A stretch of DNA of 8,626 nt. It comes from DATCLS01 sp036563805. GTDB lineage: Bacteria; Actinomycetota; Acidimicrobiia; Acidimicrobiales; VFJN01. A program made the position numbers and the translations under genes. Location: positions 1 through 8,626 of the forward strand of contig DATCLS010000087.1 in NCBI GenBank assembly GCA_036563805.1, given 5' to 3'. This document shows positions 1 through 4,852 of this stretch, one piece after another; position 1 is the first letter of the stretch; every line of letters begins with the position of its first letter. The notes under the pieces were generated by a model that saw only the letters and a list, made by a program, of their open reading frames with translations, was not told the DNA's origin and ran no database searches.

Positions 1-141
1 AGCATCATGGCCCTGGTCCGTCCGCCCGAGCAGCCCCGCGAGGGCGACCTGGCGACCGCCCCGGTCGGGCGCAGCCTGGTGATGATCGTGATCGGCGCGA
101 TCGCTGCCCTGTGGGCGCTGGCCAGCCTCGTGAGCGGCTAG
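1..141 (+). CDS. C-terminal end of a small membrane protein (5' end not determinable)
   Basis: The window opens inside a reading frame that stays open to the TAG ending at 141. Nearly every codon ends in G or C, as in the other real genes here, so I take it as coding. The visible 46 residues are a polar Pro/Glu-rich stretch (around LVRPPEQPREGD) followed by a hydrophobic segment (about SLVMIVIGAIAALWALASLV) that ends two residues before the C-terminus. This looks like a single membrane anchor at the tail. An ATG at 7-9 could start a 44-residue protein, but only six bases lie upstream, so no ribosome site can be judged and the gene may well begin outside the window. No family is recognised. 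It converges on murA, whose stop codon lies 41 bases away. Confidence 0.6.
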   Translation, partial: SIMALVRPPEQPREGDLATAPVGRSLVMIVIGAIAALWALASLVSG

Positions 142-154
142 CCGGACCCCGGCC

Positions 155-176
155 CCGGGCGGGTCGGGCCGCCCGG
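155..176. terminator. GC-rich hairpin between convergent genes, probable bidirectional terminator
   Basis: CCGGGCGG (155-162) and CCGCCCGG (169-176) form a perfect 8-bp stem with a 6-base loop. It sits in the 40-bp gap between the stop codons of the convergent membrane-protein gene and murA. No T-run follows on either strand. The terminator role is inferred from placement and stem strength, a form common in GC-rich actinobacteria. Confidence 0.5.
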
Positions 177-181
177 TGGTT

Positions 182-1549
182 TCAGCGCCGCCCGTCGCCT
201 CGGCCCGGGCCGTCCTCCGGCGGCGGGGTGGCGGGCACCCGCTTGAGCTTCAGGCCCAGCGACTCCAGCGTCTCGAACGGGTGGTTGTACCCCCGCTCGA
301 GGTGGTGGATCCCGTGGAGCAGCGAGGGGCCCTCGGCGACCGCGGCGGCGATGACCGACGAGAACCCGGCCCGCACGTCGGGGATCGTGACCTCGGCGCC
401 CTGGAGCTTCGACACGCCCCGCACCACGGCGGAGTGGAGCGCGGACGTGTCGTGGAACCGGCACGCCGGCCCGCCCAGGCAGGTGTCGAACAGCTCGATC
501 TCCGAGCCCATCTTCTTGAGGGCCTCGACGTAGACCAGCCGGTCCTCGTACACGGTCTCGTGCAGAACCGACATGCCGTCGGCCTGGGTCATGAGCACGA
601 TGAGCGGCGGCTGCCAGTCGGTCATGAACCCGGGGTGCGTGTCGGTCTGCACTGCCGCCGGGCGGAGGCCGTCCTCGGCGCTGGCGGTGATCCACTCGTC
701 GGTGATGTTGAAACGCGCCCCCATGTGCTGGAGCGTGTCGATCGCCGTGACCAGCCGGTCCTGGGCGCAGCCGGCCACCCGGACCCGTCCGCCCGTCATC
801 AGGCCGGCCACCAGGTACGAGAACGCCTCGAGCCGGTCGCCCTGCAGGCGGGTCTCGGCGCCGCCCAGGCGGTCGACACCCTCGACGACGATGCGGCGGT
901 CGGGCTTGAACCCGATGCGGGCGCCCATCCGCTGCAGGAACAGGGCGAGCTCGACGACCTCGGGCTCGACGGCGGCGTTGCGCAGCACGGTGCGGCCCTC
1001 GGCCATCACCGCCGAGAGCAGCACCGTCTCGGTGGCGCCCACGCTCGGGTAGGGCAGCTCGATGCGGGTGCCGCGCAGCTTCTTCGCCTTGGCGGTGATG
1101 CCCTCGGGCGTCACCTCGACCTCGGCGCCCATCGCCTCGAGGGCGGCGATGTGGAAGTCGACCGGGCGCTGGCCGATGCGGTCGCCGCCGACCAGGGGCA
1201 CGAACGCCTCGTTGCTGCGGTGGAGGATCGGCCCGAGCAGCAGGATCGGGATGCGGTTCAGGCCCGTGAACTCGATCGGGACCTTGTTCCCAGGCTTGTC
1301 GGTGGGGTCGATCGTGATCTTGTCGCCCTCGATCTCGACGCCCACGCCGAGCGACGTCAGGATGTCGGCCGTGATGCCGACGTCGCCCACGTCGGGCGCG
1401 TTGGTGATCGTCGAGGGCATGGTGCCGAGCATGGCGGCGACCATGTGCTTGGTGACGGCGTTCTTCGACCCGCTGACGCGGACCTCGCCGACGAGGGGAC
1501 CGTTCGGTTGGATGTGCCAGGCATCGGCGTTGACGGCAGGCGCGTCCAT
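182..1549 (-). CDS. murA: UDP-N-acetylglucosamine 1-carboxyvinyltransferase (MurA type, Asp in place of catalytic Cys)
   Basis: The 455-residue product is a full-length member of the MurA/EPSP-synthase fold. MurA transfers enolpyruvyl from PEP to UDP-GlcNAc, the first committed cytoplasmic step of peptidoglycan synthesis. Visible family marks are SGSKNA (Lys29, Asn30 at the substrate site), an Arg at 99, the catalytic loop GGDRIGQRPVD (122-131, Arg128), TDWQ (Asp311), DVRAG (Arg393) and LERGY (Arg419). The loop position that is Cys115 in E. coli is Asp123, the substitution known from Mycobacterium tuberculosis and chlamydial MurA that abolishes fosfomycin alkylation. An insert at about 354-366 (CLGGPACRF) resembles actinobacterial MurA proteins as I remember them. 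ATG at 1547-1549 has no Shine-Dalgarno site but a -10 box 7 bases upstream, so translation is probably leaderless. The last 15 or so residues are a disordered Pro/Gly/Arg tail. A non-MurA enolpyruvyl transferase is possible but less likely. Confidence 0.9.
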   Translation of the reverse strand: MDAPAVNADAWHIQPNGPLVGEVRVSGSKNAVTKHMVAAMLGTMPSTITNAPDVGDVGITADILTSLGVGVEIEGDKITIDPTDKPGNKVPIEFTGLNRIPILLLGPILHRSNEAFVPLVGGDRIGQRPVDFHIAALEAMGAEVEVTPEGITAKAKKLRGTRIELPYPSVGATETVLLSAVMAEGRTVLRNAAVEPEVVELALFLQRMGARIGFKPDRRIVVEGVDRLGGAETRLQGDRLEAFSYLVAGLMTGGRVRVAGCAQDRLVTAIDTLQHMGARFNITDEWITASAEDGLRPAAVQTDTHPGFMTDWQPPLIVLMTQADGMSVLHETVYEDRLVYVEALKKMGSEIELFDTCLGGPACRFHDTSALHSAVVRGVSKLQGAEVTIPDVRAGFSSVIAAAVAEGPSLLHGIHHLERGYNHPFETLESLGLKLKRVPATPPPEDGPGRGDGRR

Positions 1550-1556
1550 CGGGTGG

Positions 1557-1562
1557 AGAGTA
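1557..1562 (-). promoter_or_regulatory. -10 box of a probable leaderless murA promoter
   Basis: On the minus strand TACTCT fits the actinobacterial TANNNT -10 consensus and ends 7 bases before the murA ATG. Transcription would therefore start at or next to the start codon. No purine-rich ribosome site lies in between, and no clear -35 is seen. Inferred from spacing only. Confidence 0.45.
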
Positions 1563-1715
1563 GCGGCGCTGGGTGCGGGCCTGGCTCCGCTCCCCCGGGC
1601 CGGGGTTCAGGACGAGGGATCGTGGGCGTCGTCGTGCCGGTCCGGGTCGCGTCCGTCGTCATCGGCGCCGTCGGCGGGGCCCTCGGTGTCGTCGTCGGCC
1701 GGGCCGCATGACCGG

Positions 1716-1741
1716 CCAGTGGCCCGTGCGTGGCCCACTGG
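1716..1741. repeat. Inverted repeat CCAGTGG-N12-CCACTGG
   Basis: A perfect 7-bp inverted repeat with a 12-base spacer lies in the murA-tRNA spacer. It could be an operator or a weak hairpin. There is no T-run and no known site is recognised. Confidence 0.4.
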
Positions 1742-1802
1742 GTGACACGGTGCTCGGACAGCCGACCGGGGCCGGAACGTGAGACGGGGCCGAGACGCGA
1801 AA

Positions 1803-1827
1803 CGGCGCCTGAGCTGGTCAGGCGCCG
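1803..1827 (-). terminator. Intrinsic terminator of tRNA-Gly
   Basis: CGGCGCCTGA (1803-1812) and TCAGGCGCCG (1818-1827) form a perfect 10-bp stem with a 5-base loop. On the minus strand the stem begins 6 bases after the tRNA 3' end and is followed by TTTCG, a short T-run. The opposite strand lacks a T-run, so it acts for the tRNA transcript. Confidence 0.75.
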
Positions 1828-1833
1828 ACGGAG

Positions 1834-1904
1834 AGCGGGTGACGGGAATCGAACCCGCATTATCAGCTTGGGAAGCTGACGTTCTGCCATTGAACTACAC
1901 CCGC
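1834..1904 (-). tRNA. tRNA-Gly (anticodon CCC)
   Basis: The minus strand folds into a complete 71-nt cloverleaf. The 7-bp acceptor is GCGGGTG with CACCCGC, the D arm is GTTC/GAAC, and the anticodon stem is TCAGC/GCTGA around the loop TTCCCAA. The variable region has 4 bases, and the T arm is GCGGG/CCCGT (one G-T pair) with loop TTCGATT. The anticodon CCC (plus-strand 1870-1872) reads GGG glycine codons. The discriminator base is T and CCA is not encoded. It is transcribed divergently from dcd and has its own -10 box and terminator. No duplicated tRNA 3' end was seen, so there is no sign of an integrated element here. Confidence 0.95.
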
Positions 1905-1918
1905 GAGGTGCGGTCCGC

Positions 1919-1924
1919 AGGTTA
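1919..1924 (-). promoter_or_regulatory. -10 box of the tRNA-Gly promoter
   Basis: TAACCT on the minus strand matches TANNNT and lies 14 bases upstream of the mature tRNA 5' end, leaving room for a short leader. No convincing -35 hexamer is visible. Confidence 0.45.
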
Positions 1925-1966
1925 GCGGACGACGGGCCGGGTACGGGTAGCCGGGCGCCGGTGTTC

Positions 1967-1972
1967 TAGGGT
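1967..1972 (+). promoter_or_regulatory. -10 box of a probable leaderless dcd promoter
   Basis: TAGGGT (TANNNT) ends 8 bases before the GTG that begins dcd at 1981, the spacing expected if the transcript starts at the start codon. No Shine-Dalgarno site is present between them. No clear -35 is seen. Confidence 0.45.
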
Positions 1973-1980
1973 CGGCCAGC

Positions 1981-2544
1981 GTGATCCTGTCCGATCGCAC
2001 GATCCGCGAGGAGCTGGCCGCGGGGCGCATCGTCATCGACCCGCTCGACGAGAAGGCGATCCAGCCGTCGTCCGTCGACCTGCGGCTCGACCGCCTGTTC
2101 CGCGTGTTCCTCAACCACACGACGCCGGTCATCGACGTGAAGCAGGACCTCGAGGACCTGACCCGACTGGTCGAGATCCCCGACGACGACGCCTTCATCC
2201 TCCACCCCGGCGAGTTCGTGCTGGGCTCGACGTTCGAGCTGGTCGGCCTGCCCGACGACCTCGTGGCCCGCATCGAGGGCAAGAGCTCGCTCGGCCGCCT
2301 CGGCCTGCTCATCCACTCGACCGCCGGGTTCATCGACGCCGGGTTCACCGGCCACATCACGCTGGAGCTGTCCAACGTGGCCAACCTGCCGATCACGCTC
2401 TACCCCGAGATGAAGATCGGCCAGATCAGCTTCCTGCGCATGACGACGCCCGCCGACGAGCCCTACGGGTCGTCTGTCGTCGGGTCCAAGTATCAGGGCC
2501 AGCGGGGGCCGACGCCGAGCCGCTACTGGGAGAACTTCCGCTAG
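1981..2544 (+). CDS. dcd: dCTP deaminase, probably bifunctional dCTP deaminase/dUTPase
   Basis: The 187-residue protein is full length for Dcd, which deaminates dCTP to dUTP. The M. tuberculosis form, which this strongly resembles, also hydrolyses dUTP to dUMP, supplying the thymidylate pathway and keeping uracil out of DNA. Visible blocks are the MILSDRTI start, IQPSSVDLRLD (28-37), LHPGEFVLGST (74-84), GKSSLGRLG (100-108), the nucleotide pocket GFIDAGFTGHITLEL (116-130) with presumed catalytic Glu129, and the C-terminal GSKYQGQRGPTPSR lid (168-181). The KSSLGRLG motif matches the mycobacterial type as I recall it. The GTG start is chosen because it aligns with homologues and fits a leaderless promoter. 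It is divergent from tRNA-Gly and convergent with the downstream sigma gene, 46 bp away. Bifunctionality is inferred. Confidence 0.95.
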   Translation: MILSDRTIREELAAGRIVIDPLDEKAIQPSSVDLRLDRLFRVFLNHTTPVIDVKQDLEDLTRLVEIPDDDAFILHPGEFVLGSTFELVGLPDDLVARIEGKSSLGRLGLLIHSTAGFIDAGFTGHITLELSNVANLPITLYPEMKIGQISFLRMTTPADEPYGSSVVGSKYQGQRGPTPSRYWENFR

Positions 2545-2556
2545 AGGCGGCAACGT

Positions 2557-2571
2557 CGGCCAGACCGGCCG
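2557..2571. terminator. Short GC hairpin between dcd and the sigma-fusion gene
   Basis: CGGCC (2557-2561) pairs with GGCCG (2567-2571) across a 5-base loop in the 46-bp gap between two convergent stop codons, inside a GGCC-rich stretch with alternative pairings. There is no T-run. A bidirectional termination role is suggested by position only. Confidence 0.3.
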
Positions 2572-2590
2572 GCCAGCCCGGGCCCCATCA

Positions 2591-4228
2591 TCACTGCCGT
2601 AGCGGGATCTCCTCCCGCGCCAGCACCTGGCCGTGCAGCCGCACGGCCACCCGGGCCACCTGGTCGGCGCCGCCGACCTGCACCTCGACCCGGGTGGTGG
2701 CGCTGGTGCCCGGAGCCAACGTCCCGAGCCCGCAGGTGAGCGTCCGCACGAGCCCGAGCACGCTGCTGATGAGCCCGCCGGACGGGCCCTGGCACCGCGT
2801 CCCCGCCAGCAGGGTGGAGGCCCGGGCGTCGGTGCTCAGCTCGATGTCGAGCTCGAGGCCGTCGGCGGGCTCGGTGCCGTTGTTGGGGACGAGGATCTGG
2901 AGCGTCCCGGTGCCGGGCACCCGCTGCAGCCACGCCAGGTCGAGCCCGATCTCCAGGTTGGCGTCGACTTGCACGCCGTCCTCGAGCCCGAGGCCGATGC
3001 CGACGTCCGCGTCGACGTCGGCGAGCGGCTCCTGCTCGGCGCCGGCGGTGGACCCGGGGGCCGTCGACGGGGTCGTCGTCGTCGACGTGGCGGTCGAGTC
3101 GCTGACCGTCGGCGCCAGGGACCCGGGTGTCGCCGCCCGGCTCTCGCTCACGGTCGTGGTGTCGTCGACCTCGGCGCCCTCGGGCGCCGGCCCGGCCACC
3201 CACGAGGCGTCGGGCTCGGAGGATGGCCCGCCGTCGTGGGGGATCGTCGTCACCGCCAGCGTGACCGCGGCGGCGGCCACGGCTGCCGCCCCGCCGATCG
3301 TGGCGCCGGCCCGCCGCACGCTCGACCAGGCGCCGCCCAGCAGGTGGGCGGCGCCGCTCGTCGCGCCGGCGCCGCCGGCCGTGGCGGCCACGCCCGCCGC
3401 CCCCGTCGCCCCGGCGGCCCCGAGGGCCCCGGCGCCAGCCGCCGCGCCGGCGCCAGCTCCGGCTCCCGACACGACGCCGGCCACGCCGCCCCCGGAGGCC
3501 ACGAGCAGGAACACCGGCGCCACCGACCGGACCAGCATGCGGTTGACGTCGTTCAGCTCCAGCACCAGCGACCGGCACGACTCGCACTGCTCGAGGTGCT
3601 GGGCGGTGGCGTTGTGGTCGCGGCGGCTCAGCCCGTGGCGCACGTAGCCACCGAGCCGGGACCGGTGCGGCTCGCACCGCGGCCGGGGCCGGGTCTGCAG
3701 GTGGGCCTGGAGGTAGGCCTGGCGCAGCCGCTCCCGGGCCCGGTAGGCGAGGGCGGCCGCGGCGTTGGCCGACAGGCCGACCACGCCGGCGATCTCGCGG
3801 GGCTGGCGCCCCTCGACGGCGGTGTGCCACAGCACCGCCTGCCAACGGCCGGGCAGCGACTCGAACGCCTCGCTGACCATCCGCCGCTCGGCGCCCTCGA
3901 GCTCGGGGGCGCCGGCGACGGCCAGGACCGGCTCGGGCACCTCGTCGAGCGGCTCGTCCTGGCGCCGCTCCTCCATGGCCAGCCGCCGCAGCGTGACGAA
4001 CAGATAGGCGCGGAACGACTCCCGCGGCCCGCCGCCCCGGCGCAGCGCCCCGAGCACGCGCTCGAACGCGCCGTTGACCAGGTCGTCAGCGTCGCTGCCG
4101 CGCCGATACGTGCTGGCCAGGCGGTGGGCGGCGTCGTGGTGCCGGACGTACAGCTCGGTGAACGCCGCTTCGTCGCCGTCGCGCGCCGCCTCCAGTAGTT
4201 CAGCGTCGGAGAGTGCTGTCACCGGCAT
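2591..4228 (-). CDS. Membrane-tethered ECF sigma factor fused to zinc-finger anti-sigma segment and exported domain (paralogue 1)
   Basis: The 545-residue protein begins as an ECF sigma factor: region 2 at about 9-85 (GDEAAF, DADDLVNGAFERV, RAYLFVTLRR), a short 30-residue linker, and region 4 at about 115-177 (AFESLPGRWQAVLWHT, then a helix-turn-helix REIAGVVGLSANAAAALAYRARERLRQAYLQ). A zinc-finger anti-sigma-like segment follows, with Cys185, His211, Cys215 and Cys218 (HLEQCESC). A hydrophobic stretch at about 235-256, a Gly/Ala-rich tract (250-300) and a final membrane segment (about 309-329, preceded by two Arg) come next. A Thr/Ser/Pro stalk (355-400) leads to a beta-rich C-terminal domain of the DUF11/CARDB kind (about 435-540) with Cys479 and Cys499. 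Sigma factors with such C-terminal extensions are known in actinobacteria. Signal and target promoters are unknown. The start is supported by alignment with paralogue 2; upstream GGGGA is only a weak ribosome site. Confidence 0.85.
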   Translation of the reverse strand: MPVTALSDAELLEAARDGDEAAFTELYVRHHDAAHRLASTYRRGSDADDLVNGAFERVLGALRRGGGPRESFRAYLFVTLRRLAMEERRQDEPLDEVPEPVLAVAGAPELEGAERRMVSEAFESLPGRWQAVLWHTAVEGRQPREIAGVVGLSANAAAALAYRARERLRQAYLQAHLQTRPRPRCEPHRSRLGGYVRHGLSRRDHNATAQHLEQCESCRSLVLELNDVNRMLVRSVAPVFLLVASGGGVAGVVSGAGAGAGAAAGAGALGAAGATGAAGVAATAGGAGATSGAAHLLGGAWSSVRRAGATIGGAAAVAAAAVTLAVTTIPHDGGPSSEPDASWVAGPAPEGAEVDDTTTVSESRAATPGSLAPTVSDSTATSTTTTPSTAPGSTAGAEQEPLADVDADVGIGLGLEDGVQVDANLEIGLDLAWLQRVPGTGTLQILVPNNGTEPADGLELDIELSTDARASTLLAGTRCQGPSGGLISSVLGLVRTLTCGLGTLAPGTSATTRVEVQVGGADQVARVAVRLHGQVLAREEIPLRQ

Positions 4229-4249
4229 GATCCGTAGTCCCCGGGGGGA

Positions 4250-4258
4250 GAGTCTGGC
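4250..4258 (-). promoter_or_regulatory. Shared upstream motif B of paralogue 1 (GAGTCTGGC on + strand)
   Basis: The same nine bases occur upstream of paralogue 2 at 7214-7222, in the same orientation and on the same side of motif A. Here they lie 21 bases before the start codon. Function is unknown; a promoter element or operator is inferred from sharing alone. Confidence 0.35.
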
Positions 4259-4278
4259 TCACTCGGCGTAGCGACACC

Positions 4279-4286
4279 AGTGTTAC
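4279..4286 (-). promoter_or_regulatory. Shared upstream motif A of paralogue 1 (GTAACACT on the coding strand)
   Basis: GTAACACT recurs upstream of paralogue 2 at 7234-7241. It ends 50 bases before the start codon here. GTAAC resembles the AAC-containing -35 element of ECF-dependent promoters, so autoregulation is possible, but no matching -10 element at a fixed spacing is conserved between the two genes. Confidence 0.4.
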
Positions 4287-4307
4287 TTTCAGTCACGTAA
4301 GCGTTGG

Positions 4308-4326
4308 TCGGCGGGGGGCCCGCCGA
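4308..4326. repeat. Perfect 8-bp hairpin upstream of paralogue 1
   Basis: TCGGCGGG (4308-4315) pairs with CCCGCCGA (4319-4326) across a 3-base loop, about 80 bases upstream of the start codon. It could insulate the sigma promoter from upstream transcription or be an operator. There is no T-run. Confidence 0.4.
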
Positions 4327-4334
4327 GGGCCCGG

Positions 4335-4358
4335 GCGAAAAATCGGCAAAGTTTTCGC
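4335..4358. repeat. Inverted repeat GCGAAAA-N10-TTTTCGC
   Basis: This perfect 7-bp inverted repeat has a 10-base spacer and is unusually A/T-rich for the window. It lies about 107-130 bases upstream of paralogue 1. It could bind a regulator or, with the adjacent hairpin, help terminate transcription. Confidence 0.4.
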
Positions 4359-4816
4359 GGACTGGCGTCATGGACGGTCCCCTACGCCGTCTCATGGGGC
4401 GTGAACGAGGTCGACACCGGAGAAGCCCGAGCGGCGGACCGGCGCGCCTCGGGACGTGGATCGGGCGTCCCCGCCGGCGCGGTCGTCTCTCCCCCGATGA
4501 CCGACCGGTGGACGGTCGTTCGATCCTGCCGCGCCGCGCCCGTCGAGCACCGCTCCGGGCCCGCGGCGGGCGAGTCGGTGGCCAACGCTCTTGCCCCGGC
4601 GAGCCACCGACGGCAGAGAGGGCATCAGCGGGGTGGTGCCGCGTCCCGGCAACGCGGCGCCCCCCGCGGCCCTTTCTGCGCCGGCTGACCCGCAGGCCCG
4701 TCCGAGCGAGCCGGCGCCCACCCCGGCGGAGCCCACCCCGGCCGAGGCCGGGCGCGATGAGGCCAGCCGAGCCGGGCCGGTCCCGTCCGGGACGACGCCG
4801 GGCGTTGCACGTGAAA

Positions 4817-4846
4817 CGGCCGCGCGTCGAACAGCGGAGACGGCCG
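4817..4846 (-). terminator. Weak hairpin after paralogue 2, possible terminator
   Basis: CGGCCG occurs at 4817-4822 and 4841-4846 and can pair with itself across an 18-base loop, starting 6 bases after the paralogue 2 stop codon. TTTCAC follows on the minus strand. The short stem and long loop make it doubtful. Confidence 0.25.
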
Positions 4847-4852
4847 GCGCCA

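Larger units (their letters stand above)
1550..1833. other. murA-tRNA spacer with no supported gene
   Basis: This 284-bp gap holds the murA -10 box, an inverted repeat at 1716-1741 and the tRNA terminator at 1803-1827. Two overlapping antisense micro-ORFs with G/C-ending codons occur: + 1622-1711 (29 residues, hydrophobic, Val/Gly-rich, GTG start with AGGA upstream) and - 1607-1738 (43 residues, Asp-rich tail, GTG start). Val-rich and Asp-rich readings are complements of each other (GTC/GAC), so at most one can be coding and neither is established. Confidence 0.4.
4229..4852. other. Long spacer between the two sigma-fusion genes
   Basis: This gap of about 620 bp contains the upstream motifs of paralogue 1 (4250-4258 and 4279-4286), two hairpins (4308-4326 and 4335-4358) and a weak hairpin after the paralogue 2 stop codon (4817-4846). 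No ORF is convincing. The best candidate is a 153-codon minus frame at 4392-4853 whose ATG overlaps the upstream TGA. Its A/T-ending codons are far more frequent than in the true genes, and its composition is generic Ala/Arg/Gly. Confidence 0.5.

Noticed and set aside
176..1711. Long plus-strand frame antisense to murA
   Set aside because: It overlaps a well-recognised gene on the other strand. The translation is His/Arg/Asp/Gly-rich with no domain, a by-product of high GC.
1834..1904. tRNA as an integration site
   Set aside because: No direct repeat of the tRNA 3' end, integrase or mobile gene is visible in the window.
2633..4198. Long plus-strand frames antisense to paralogue 1
   Set aside because: These are shadows of the sigma-fusion gene, with composition typical of antisense frames and no recognisable motif.
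4382..4585. 67-codon minus frame with TTG start
   Set aside because: It has no ribosome site, no motif and mixed third-position use in its second half. It overlaps another equally weak frame.
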